From Methanomicrobiales archaeon (GTDB lineage Archaea; Halobacteriota; Methanomicrobia; Methanomicrobiales; JACTUA01), in assembly GCA_028679035.1 (NCBI GenBank), contig JAJRCL010000214.1:1-6175 (forward strand): a stretch of 6,175 bases of DNA, read 5' to 3'. Under the pieces are notes generated by a model. It saw only the letters and a program-made list of their open reading frames with translations. It was not told the origin of the DNA and made no database searches. Both the position numbers and the translations under genes were made by a program. Positions 1 to 5,645 of this stretch are shown one piece after another (position 1 is the stretch's first letter; every line of letters begins with the position of its first letter).

Positions 1-285
1 CGCGGAATATGACGGAACTCCCATGGATTGTGTGATTTTAGCGACGTGATGAGCGCGATCAGGGGCGGGGTCGCGTTGGCGGTGCATGCCTGGATCGCCG
101 TATTGATGTTCATGCGGCCACCTGTCACGATATTGCCCTGCAGCGACGGCACGGGATCCCCGGTTTTGAGGAGATCCGCCTTCAGCTGGGCTGTGTCCAG
201 CGTGCAGGTTGAGAGGACCAGGAAAGCAGCCCCGGCAACGTGAGGGTTGCCACGGACGTACCGCCCGCATACGATCCATGGCTAT
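1..285 (-). pseudogene. C-terminal remnant of a subtilisin-like (S8) serine protease, frameshifted and N-terminally truncated
   Basis: Read on the minus strand, one frame gives SYAGGTSVAT, the motif around the catalytic serine of S8 proteases (Ser codon at 254-256). The expected continuation PHVAGAAFLVLS appears only after shifting frame: the DNA reads ACC-CTCAC where ACC-CCT-CAC would restore Thr-Pro-His-Val-Ala-Gly. A single C is therefore missing at about 242-246. The second frame continues with typical end-of-domain sequence (DTAQLKADLLKTGDPVP, then GGRMNINTAIQA) and stays open to the left edge, so more C-terminal sequence lies outside. Upstream of about 285 nothing resembles the Asp and His parts of the catalytic triad, and that frame meets a stop beyond 385. 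The enzyme is thus non-functional even if the indel is a sequencing error. Intact relatives are usually secreted proteases. I am confident of the family and less so of the exact boundary. Confidence 0.8.
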
Positions 286-547
286 CAGCATGATGACAAG
301 TCGCTTCAAAATGAGACGAAAAGTAAAAAGAGAGCGCGTTTGGCACCGGTCGTTGTTCGTGTCCCTTTCGCTGCTCATCATGCACTATCTGAAATCAGAA
401 CCGGTTTTTATTGGAGATGTAATCGGGGAAAAGAAATCGAATTCTTTTTTATTCATATGAGATCCTCAAGTTTGGCGAGAGATATATCTTTATCCTCTTC
501 CCTCTCGATTCAATACGTTTTTATGATACTCTTTTGACATACATTCT
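286..547. other. AT-rich intergenic spacer between subtilase remnant and beta-propeller gene
   Basis: No frame here gives convincing protein. The spacer is richer in A and T than its flanks and carries the candidate promoter of the downstream plus-strand gene. At 429-448 there is an AT-rich inverted repeat (AAAAGAA / TTCTTTT, 6-base loop) running into a T6 tract at 445-450. This could stop plus-strand transcription, but no plus-strand gene ends just upstream. The missing N-terminal part of the S8 protease should have occupied this space on the minus strand, so a deletion or rearrangement junction probably lies near 285. Confidence 0.5.
479..529 (+). promoter_or_regulatory. Candidate archaeal TATA region for the beta-propeller gene
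   Basis: Two AT-rich candidates lie upstream of the GTG at 548. TTTTTATGATAC at 518-529 is centred about 25 bases before the start codon, which would give a leaderless mRNA. The stronger-looking GATATATCTTTATCC at 481-495 would put transcription start near 512-516 with a leader of about 35 bases. No Shine-Dalgarno sequence precedes the GTG, which favours the leaderless reading. Which box is used cannot be decided from the sequence. Confidence 0.45.
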
Positions 548-1927
548 GTGAGATTTTCTCAGGGATATTGTTATATTGCATTCGTACTGCTCGGTGTTTT
601 TCTCCTCACGCAGCATGGCATTGCCGCAGGGGGCGGTGCGGTGCTCCCGAATTATGAGATCTGGAAAGGCGATCTCTCCAGTAGCGCGTATGATCTTGCC
701 ATTTCTTCAAGTGGGGAATATATTGCTGCCGGTTCGATGGACGGCACCGTCAGCTTGATTGACCGATCAGGAAAACTGCTCTGGGCTTATAACAATGCGC
801 AGGTGACCGGACTCCAGCAGAATGCGGACAGGGATGGGGACAAATGGGTATCGGTTGCCATCTCATCTGACGGTGGATATGTCGCAGCTGGGATCTGGGA
901 CAATGCAGAATCCCGTGTCCGGTCTCCGAAAATATTGTTCTTCGACCGGGACGGTGGTCTGCTCTGGACATCCCCGGCTCAGTATGTCTCTGACATCGCA
1001 ATGACCCCGGATGGGAGCAGGATTGCGGTTGCAGCAGACCGCGGGGCACTCCTGCTGGATCAGACGGGATCGGTGGTGTGGGAAAATGACCGCCTGGGTT
1101 TCAGTAATACGATCTCCGTTTCGGACGATGGATCGGTTGTTGCCTGGACCGGGGCGTACAATAAACTCTACCTCTTCGATGCGACCGGTTCCCTGATAGG
1201 GGAAAATACGCTGGGACCGGGTCGCGGGTGGGGAATGGATAATCTGTTGGGAAGCATGTCCGCAGATGGATCTCTCTTTCTCGCCGTGCAGAGCGGCCCG
1301 GATGAGGGAACGGTTGGTCTGTTCGGGAAGGACGGCAGCCTCCTCTGGACCAGCACCGAACCCAACAGTTCCCGTAATTCCGGCGATTTATCAGCGACCG
1401 GAGAATATGCCGTTATCGGCATGGAAAACAAAATCACCCTCATTGACCGGAAGGGCACTCCCATCTGGACACAAGATAATAGCGCCATCTCCGCTCAGAA
1501 TGATAGGTACTACCTTGTTGCAATCTCCCGCGACGGATCATGTATTGCTGCGGCAACAGAAGTGGGAAATCGGCTCAGTGTATGGACAAAGAACGGGGAT
1601 CGGATCTGGGCAGCCTCGGTGGGTTCGGGCACGAACCGGTTGGCAATGTCCTCCGCCGGAGAGTATATCGTCACCGCTTCCGGAAGTACCCTGTATCTGT
1701 TCAAAAAAGACCGGAACACGAATGATCCTCCCTATTTGGCAAATCTGAAATCCAATATCCGGTATGATACTCCTTCCTTTGTGCAGAGCTATATCTTCTC
1801 GAAATATCTCACAGCCGGAAACCTCGTAATCGGGGCCATGGTTATCGGCATCGGGTGCGGGGCAGTGTACAGCATATGGCGCATGAAAAAATATCTGCGG
1901 GGAAAAAACCCCCGCAAAAGGGTCTAA
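548..1927 (+). CDS. Secreted WD40/PQQ-like beta-propeller protein with C-terminal membrane anchor
   Basis: A 459-aa protein with a GTG start. Residues 1-27 form a signal peptide with a hydrophobic core around AFVLLGVFLL. Residues 49-388 contain eight degenerate repeats of about 30-45 aa, each following the pattern 'hydrophobic-S.DG.yiA.....-L.lfdr.G.llW': around 49-80, 102-142, 149-178, 188-219, 234-269, 279-307, 323-354 and 364-388. The W-ending strands (W79, W140, W178, W267, W307, W354) and the D/K-x-x-G turns are typical of PQQ/WD40-type propellers, here probably eight-bladed. Residues 423-445 form a transmembrane helix followed by a basic tail (KKYLRGKNPRKRV), so the propeller faces outside. 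Such propellers usually act in binding or as scaffolds; no catalytic residues or PQQ-enzyme motifs are evident, so the ligand is unknown. It stands alone, convergent with the next gene. GTG is preferred because it places the signal peptide at the N-terminus; no Shine-Dalgarno is visible. Confidence 0.88.
   Translation: MRFSQGYCYIAFVLLGVFLLTQHGIAAGGGAVLPNYEIWKGDLSSSAYDLAISSSGEYIAAGSMDGTVSLIDRSGKLLWAYNNAQVTGLQQNADRDGDKWVSVAISSDGGYVAAGIWDNAESRVRSPKILFFDRDGGLLWTSPAQYVSDIAMTPDGSRIAVAADRGALLLDQTGSVVWENDRLGFSNTISVSDDGSVVAWTGAYNKLYLFDATGSLIGENTLGPGRGWGMDNLLGSMSADGSLFLAVQSGPDEGTVGLFGKDGSLLWTSTEPNSSRNSGDLSATGEYAVIGMENKITLIDRKGTPIWTQDNSAISAQNDRYYLVAISRDGSCIAAATEVGNRLSVWTKNGDRIWAASVGSGTNRLAMSSAGEYIVTASGSTLYLFKKDRNTNDPPYLANLKSNIRYDTPSFVQSYIFSKYLTAGNLVIGAMVIGIGCGAVYSIWRMKKYLRGKNPRKRV
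1886..1916 (-). terminator. Possible minus-strand terminator inside the 3' end of the propeller gene
   Basis: A perfect 7-bp GC-rich inverted repeat (TGCGGGG at 1896-1902, CCCCGCA at 1910-1916) overlaps the last codons of the propeller gene. Read on the minus strand, it has a T6 stretch in the loop (1908-1903) and a second T6 directly after the stem (1891-1886), which is the arrangement of an intrinsic or oligo-T terminator. On the plus strand no U-tract follows. It could stop read-through from the convergent minus-strand gene. The bases also encode the basic tail, so the hairpin may be incidental. Confidence 0.35.
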
Positions 1928-2022
1928 CGATGTATCAAGTATCCGAATGGGGCTTCGTCATTCTTCGTATCGGACGATTCATTAAGAACTATTTGCCGGG
2001 CTTCCTGCATTGCCGGACACAA

Positions 2023-2063
2023 TCACCGAACGTGCGGTGACAATCGGGTGTTACCGACACTCG
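2023..2063. repeat. Two tandem hairpins in the convergent spacer
   Basis: The first hairpin has stem TCACCG (2023-2028) and CGGTGA (2035-2040) with a 6-base loop. The second has stem CGGGTGT (2045-2051) and ACACTCG (2057-2063), one G-T wobble pair and a 5-base loop. They are separated by four bases and lie in the 294-bp spacer between two converging genes, where transcripts from both sides should end. Neither is followed by a long T-run. The rest of the spacer (1928-2221) shows no credible gene; a pyrimidine-rich plus-strand tract lies at 2131-2154. Confidence 0.4.
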
Positions 2064-2202
2064 CACTTGTCGATATGATTGTAATGCCCGTCATCAGCGT
2101 CATTTGACGTTTAATCGGAAAATAACGATGTATTTCCTTCCTCTTCCCTATTCCGAAGAGCGCGATAAACCCTCGCCTTTGGAATCCCGGTAACTGCCCG
2201 CG

Positions 2203-2207
2203 AAAAA
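2203..2207 (-). terminator. Oligo-T candidate terminator of the beta-helix gene
   Basis: On the minus strand the sequence TCTTTTTCGC begins about 15 bases after the TGA stop of the beta-helix gene. Archaeal RNA polymerase commonly terminates at short T-runs without a hairpin. Five T's is near the lower limit, so this may be only partly effective. Confidence 0.3.
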
Positions 2208-2221
2208 GATATTGGGAGAAA

Positions 2222-4018
2222 TCAGATCCGGAACAGGAGGTACACATAACCGAGGAGTATTGGGATGAAAACCCCTGCCCAGACGAGTTTTTTCCATGTA
2301 TAGACCTGTTCCCCGTCCATCGGGTAGAGCGGTAAGAGCGTGACGAGTGCAGTTAAGAGGCTCATCTCCGTCCCCAGCATGGCAAGGGACGCGAAGGTTC
2401 CCTTCAGCAGGTACAGCACGAAGAATACGGAACTCAGCACGATACTTACCACGGGGCCGCTCAGCCGCACTATCGCAAGTTGTTGCTTACCGACGGACTC
2501 TTCATGCACGATATCGGCTCGGACCGGCTGACCGAACACATAGCGGAAGAGCACTGTGGTGAGGATCATGACCAGGATCCCTCCCCACCACATCCGGTAT
2601 TCGGCCTGCACGCCCAGTCGTTGCGCGACGAGATACTGGACAACTTTGGGGATGATAATCACAATTCCACCGATGAGGATGAGCGTCAGGAGGACTTCAC
2701 CCTTCAGCCCGTAGGTGGTCGAATACGTAAAGGCACCCCCGAAGATGATCGCACCAAGGATGGATACCGGGGTCGCACCTTCAAACAGAACTGAAATCCT
2801 GCTGGTATGCGTGCGAGATCGTATCGCCTCATCGAATGGTTGGAACTTCGTTTTGATCGCCTTCGCTGCCCGGCTCGATCCGAATTTCTGGACCACGTTA
2901 AAGGTTCCGGCAAACACTTTGAGCAGGAATACGAGGAGTGTTCCGATAATGATCGTGAGCGGGACCGATTCCGGGTAGGTGTAGATCTGTACATTTTCAT
3001 AATTCCCGCTTATCGTATTATTGGCAAGGACCAGATTCAGTCCACAATTTTTTTGAAATATACCCCGCGTACTGCTGTTCACAATAGTATTGTCCTTCAC
3101 AGTGGTCAAATCCACCTTATCCAGCCAAAGACCGTCCCCCTGGTTATCGCGGAGGATGTTCTGTTCGATGGTATTACCCTCGGAATTTTCGAGCATAATC
3201 CCTCCGCGGTTGTCACGTATCTCATTCTGCGAGATAGTGTGACCGCCCCCGGAGGTCAGTCGTTCACTGATGGTGGTAAACGGGGACAGAAATATCCAGT
3301 TTCCAAAAATCGATTGCAGGGGGCCAGGAACGTTTATCATAACCGGGCTTTCTGTCAGCCCGTTGAGGACGATCCCGGTATTCCGGTTATGCAGGATCGC
3401 ATTTTCCGATATGGTGAGCTTTTCATTGTCGCGGCCTTCGATACCGGAGTTCTTGTTATTCAATAAGGCGTTCTTCCGAATGGTGATATTGGATGTATAA
3501 AAAATATGAATGCTGTTCTCGTTTCTTGTTATGAGCGAATTCTCCAGAATCGCATTTTTCGTTCCGCTAAAATACATTCCCGTTGTCCAGTTTGAGAGTG
3601 TAACATTCCGGATTTCGATATTGTACAGCTGGTATTGTTTATCCCGGGAAACTCCCGCATAGATCCCGTACGAGGCGTCGCATATTTTATAGGAATTCGA
3701 CCACGTACATTTCGGTTGTATCCTGTTTCCATCGATCACATGGCCCATGCCGTCGAAAATGACATTGGGGGATCGGATATTGATGCAGACATAGGTCATT
3801 GAAGTGGGTGACGTTTTATCAAGGCTGGACGGGATCAGGTCGTTGGTGAGCTGATACAGACCCGGATGGGAAATTTTTAATGGCCCGGAAACAAGGACAG
3901 GAGTTGCACTCTGGCCGGTGTTCTGATTGGTCGGTGCCGTACCGAGCTGTGCGCACCCGGCAAAGAAACACGCAACGATGAGAACGAAAACTATTGCGAG
4001 GGATAAAAGAGATTTCAT
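2222..4018 (-). CDS. Lipoprotein-type parallel beta-helix (NosD-like) protein fused to a degenerate M50/site-2-protease-like membrane domain
   Basis: A 598-aa protein. Residues 1-22 are a lipoprotein signal peptide with lipobox FAGC (Cys22). Residues 45-345 read as a right-handed parallel beta-helix, with repeated 'N.I..N.i..n..GI.l....n.ti..N.i' units as in NosD/PbH1 repeats; this fold usually binds or processes carbohydrate outside the cell. A membrane helix at about 352-371 is followed by a basic loop, then about five more hydrophobic segments (416-432, 438-457, 480-497, 515-540, 579-597). The second half resembles archaeal M50 proteins: the AQRLGVQAEYRMWWGG stretch at 464-479, the serine/glycine-rich LSGPVVSIVL segment at 519-528, and LLPLYPMDGE at 561-570 with the expected metal-ligand Asp568. 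The zinc-binding HExxH expected just before AQRLG is instead KVVQY (458-462), so it is probably not a protease. The ATG at 4018 starts the signal peptide directly and has a TATA box about 28 bases upstream. It appears monocistronic. Confidence 0.85.
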   Translation of the reverse strand: MKSLLSLAIVFVLIVACFFAGCAQLGTAPTNQNTGQSATPVLVSGPLKISHPGLYQLTNDLIPSSLDKTSPTSMTYVCINIRSPNVIFDGMGHVIDGNRIQPKCTWSNSYKICDASYGIYAGVSRDKQYQLYNIEIRNVTLSNWTTGMYFSGTKNAILENSLITRNENSIHIFYTSNITIRKNALLNNKNSGIEGRDNEKLTISENAILHNRNTGIVLNGLTESPVMINVPGPLQSIFGNWIFLSPFTTISERLTSGGGHTISQNEIRDNRGGIMLENSEGNTIEQNILRDNQGDGLWLDKVDLTTVKDNTIVNSSTRGIFQKNCGLNLVLANNTISGNYENVQIYTYPESVPLTIIIGTLLVFLLKVFAGTFNVVQKFGSSRAAKAIKTKFQPFDEAIRSRTHTSRISVLFEGATPVSILGAIIFGGAFTYSTTYGLKGEVLLTLILIGGIVIIIPKVVQYLVAQRLGVQAEYRMWWGGILVMILTTVLFRYVFGQPVRADIVHEESVGKQQLAIVRLSGPVVSIVLSSVFFVLYLLKGTFASLAMLGTEMSLLTALVTLLPLYPMDGEQVYTWKKLVWAGVFIPILLGYVYLLFRI

Positions 4019-4040
4019 TGCTTAAACGGTGAATGAAGTA

Positions 4041-4056
4041 CTTTTATAATTACCGA
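4041..4056 (-). promoter_or_regulatory. Archaeal TATA box for a leaderless beta-helix transcript
   Basis: On the minus strand the sequence reads CGGTAATTATAAAAGT, with the TATA-like core TTATAAAAG at 4050-4042 preceded by purines in the BRE position. The box centre is about 28 bases from the ATG at 4018, and archaeal initiation occurs roughly 25-28 bases downstream of the box centre. The transcript should therefore begin at or within a few bases of the start codon. No Shine-Dalgarno sequence precedes the ATG, in keeping with leaderless translation. Confidence 0.7.
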
Positions 4057-4399
4057 TTTTCCGTGGATCTGAGCACACTGTCAAAGAACGGGAGGAGGGC
4101 GTGCGAAAGTCCTGTGCGTTTGTTTCTTATGCTCTATCATTCCCGCAAAGGTATTTCTGAGCTGCACCGACGTATGGATCGCGTCGTCCATAATCGCGGG
4201 ATGGCTATGCAATAGTCACCATTTTCGGAGAGCACATGTCCCTGACCCTTTTACAATGTTCACTCCGTCAGTCCGGCTTTTTCAGATCAATCACCATGAT
4301 GATTGGTGTGCACCATTTCTGCGAACGCCCAAAGTTTAATCAGCCGTTGTTGCAACACGATACGACTGTACCATTGATACAGGTAATATTGGAGTGAAG
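4057..4399. other. Intergenic region between divergent genes, no convincing gene
   Basis: Short open frames on both strands lack family resemblance or a ribosome binding site. For the downstream small plus-strand gene, a weak TATA-like AAAGTTTAATC at 4331-4341 would start transcription near 4363 and leave a leader of about 37 bases containing a Shine-Dalgarno site. Around 4288-4315 there are overlapping inverted repeats (CACCA, TGGTG, CACCA) that could form alternative small hairpins. The region is long enough for a small RNA, but nothing in it identifies one. Confidence 0.4.
4391..4394 (+). promoter_or_regulatory. Shine-Dalgarno site of the 56-aa gene
   Basis: GGAG (within TTGGAGTGA) lies 5 bases before the ATG at 4400 and 8 bases before a second in-frame ATG at 4403. 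It overlaps an in-frame GTG at 4394, which makes that GTG an unlikely start. The two ATGs cannot be separated with confidence. Confidence 0.6.
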
Positions 4400-4570
4400 A
4401 TGATGCAACTCGACCTCACTAATGACGAGATTTCGGTTCTTCGGAAGATGATCGAAATTTACCTCTCCGACTTACGGATGGAGGTTGCTGATACTGAGGA
4501 TCAAAAGTTCCGCGAGGGGCTCAAACAGGAAGAAATAACGTTGAAAAAGATCCTGCAGATGCTGACGTGA
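4400..4570 (+). CDS. Small conserved-type helical protein, function unknown (56 aa)
   Basis: The protein starts MMQLDLTNDEISVLRKMIE and continues with IYLSDLRMEVADTEDQKFRE, ending in a helix with KKILQMLT. The pattern 'L.LT..E...L...le..LsdLr.Ei.dT....fre.Lk.eE..lk.iL..L' resembles small uncharacterised proteins I recall from both archaea and bacteria; this was not checked by search. It should form two amphipathic helices, the second (about 34-55) rich in Lys and Glu, suggesting a helical hairpin or oligomer. There is no signal peptide, so it is likely cytoplasmic, unlike every other gene here. A good Shine-Dalgarno site, a codon-aligned sequence with no internal stop and a family-like pattern support a real gene despite its length. 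It is separated from its left neighbour by a long spacer and converges with the TasA-like gene. A role cannot be assigned. Confidence 0.75.
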   Translation: MMQLDLTNDEISVLRKMIEIYLSDLRMEVADTEDQKFREGLKQEEITLKKILQMLT

Positions 4571-4621
4571 TTGCTGGACGGGTACCGCCTCAACCTATCT
4601 GATGGGTCGGATCAAACCGGA

Positions 4622-4644
4622 GAAGTACAGGATAATGGTACTTC
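4622..4644. terminator. Hairpin between convergent stops, candidate bidirectional terminator
   Basis: A perfect 7-bp inverted repeat, GAAGTAC (4622-4628) and GTACTTC (4638-4644), encloses a 9-base loop. It lies in the 76-bp gap between the stop of the 56-aa gene (4570) and the stop of the convergent TasA-like gene (4647), only two bases from the latter. Position and symmetry suit a terminator shared by both strands or a 3'-end stabilising structure. It lacks a T-run on either side, so termination is not certain. Confidence 0.45.
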
Positions 4645-4646
4645 AC

Positions 4647-5636
4647 TCACCGATTCCTGCCTCTACCCTCTGCAGGATCGTCTTTGCCTTCCCGGGATCC
4701 TGCTCCCGTGCCGGATTTTCCCTGTTCGTCCCCGGGGTGTTTTTCTTGTTTAGCGACCTTCAGGGTAGGCGGCGGGATGCCCGTCGTCCAGGAACGGTAC
4801 ATTTTGCGCAGAACCATCGCACCCAGGCCGAGGATAAGGACAGCAAAGGCAACTGGCAGGAGCAATGCGGTATCCGGGCCGGCGAGAAGCCCGGACAGAT
4901 CCACCCCGAACCTGGTTTCGCTCCCATGATCCATGGATCCGTCCCGGGATCCCTGCGTCGGTACTACGGGTGACGGAATCGGTTCCGGAGTTGGTGACGC
5001 GGGAATGGATACCACCGGGCTGACGAAGGAATTCGACGACTGCTGGATACCGGAGGAATGCCATGAACCATGGGCAGGAGAAGGAGGAGAAGCTGGAGAT
5101 GCTGCCGGTGTCAGATCTTCCATCACAAAGACGATATCGAAAGTAAGGCTGTCCCCCTGCACGTTATTTGTCGGAGAGCCGGTTTCCTGGAATTCCCACT
5201 GCCAGGACAGGGGGATCGTTTCGCTGGCATTGATGTGGGTTATGTTGAGCGTCCGGTTCGAAGGATAAGCATCCGGAAGATCCCGGATAAATGCCGGAAA
5301 GGTGATGTTTCCCTCAAGAGTGCTGTGGCTGATCGTGAACCGCAGGTAGTCGTCCAGGTGGGCGCCATCGGTACTGAAGTCCTGTTCGCTGATATTGGTG
5401 ACAAACAGGTGCACGATGCACCGGTGCGGGCCGTTATTGTGCAGGTCGATGGCGATCGTTCCGTTATCGCCGGGTTTTATGCCGGACACGTGAAAGGGAA
5501 CGGATCCGCTGCTGCCGATCTCCAGATCCACGGACGCGTTCAGTGCGACAGCCGGAGCAATTGCACACTGAGCCACCAACAGCAGGACAACCGTCCACAG
5601 AAAGAGAGCAGATCCTGCCCGGCAGCCGTCCATCAT
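4647..5636 (-). CDS. TasA/camelysin-like surface protein with Pro/Ser stalk, membrane anchor and charged cytoplasmic tail
   Basis: A 329-aa protein. Residues 1-32 form a signal peptide. Residues 33-172 resemble the TasA/CalY (camelysin) fold: KPGDNGTIAIDLHNNG (54-69), the L-x-W-x-W strand near 143-147, and the ending TGSPTNNVQGDSLTFDIVF (152-170), where bacterial TasA-like proteins carry 'TGN.VQGDs..f...f'. Seven N-x-S/T sequons (N33, N58, N81, N110, N127, N131, N136) suggest dense N-glycosylation. Residues 175-240 are a Pro/Ser-rich stalk, 251-276 a transmembrane helix, and 277-329 a very charged tail. TasA-type proteins build extracellular fibres; the membrane anchor here suggests a base, cap or cell-bound form instead. 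Two consecutive ATGs exist: that at 5636 is 3 bases from the Shine-Dalgarno, that at 5633 is 6 bases from it and may be the real start. It lies 9 bases after the upstream gene, in one operon. Confidence 0.82.
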   Translation of the reverse strand: MMDGCRAGSALFLWTVVLLLVAQCAIAPAVALNASVDLEIGSSGSVPFHVSGIKPGDNGTIAIDLHNNGPHRCIVHLFVTNISEQDFSTDGAHLDDYLRFTISHSTLEGNITFPAFIRDLPDAYPSNRTLNITHINASETIPLSWQWEFQETGSPTNNVQGDSLTFDIVFVMEDLTPAASPASPPSPAHGSWHSSGIQQSSNSFVSPVVSIPASPTPEPIPSPVVPTQGSRDGSMDHGSETRFGVDLSGLLAGPDTALLLPVAFAVLILGLGAMVLRKMYRSWTTGIPPPTLKVAKQEKHPGDEQGKSGTGAGSREGKDDPAEGRGRNR

Positions 5637-5639
5637 ACG

Positions 5640-5645
5640 CCTCCC
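5640..5645 (-). promoter_or_regulatory. Shine-Dalgarno site of the TasA-like gene, abutting the upstream stop codon
   Basis: On the minus strand the junction reads TAAGGGAGGCGTATGATG. The GGGAGG directly follows the TAA of the upstream gene (5648-5646), so a terminating ribosome covers it. This arrangement is typical of translational coupling within an operon. Spacing favours the second ATG (5633). Confidence 0.75.

Noticed and set aside
28..243. Plus-strand 71-codon frame at the left edge
   Set aside because: It is antisense to the S8 protease remnant, whose motifs are clear on the minus strand.
429..450. AT-rich inverted repeat with T6 as a terminator
   Set aside because: No plus-strand gene ends upstream of it and the stem is nearly all A-T, so it is mentioned only within the spacer description.
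2045..2107. Protein-like run RVLPTLALVDMIVMPVISVI ending in TGA in the convergent spacer
   Set aside because: It looks hydrophobic and natural, but it has no suitable start or ribosome site, overlaps hairpins, and is too short to assign. It may be a decayed gene end or chance.
2807..3466. Long plus-strand open frame of 219 codons inside the beta-helix gene
   Set aside because: It lies opposite a clear 598-aa protein with signal peptide, repeats and membrane segments. It has no family-like pattern, and its composition is what the complement of the repeat region would give.
4280..4350. Minus-strand 23-codon frame ending in MVIDLKKPD
   Set aside because: It resembles a small peptide superficially, but no Shine-Dalgarno or promoter is visible and its length is within chance expectation.
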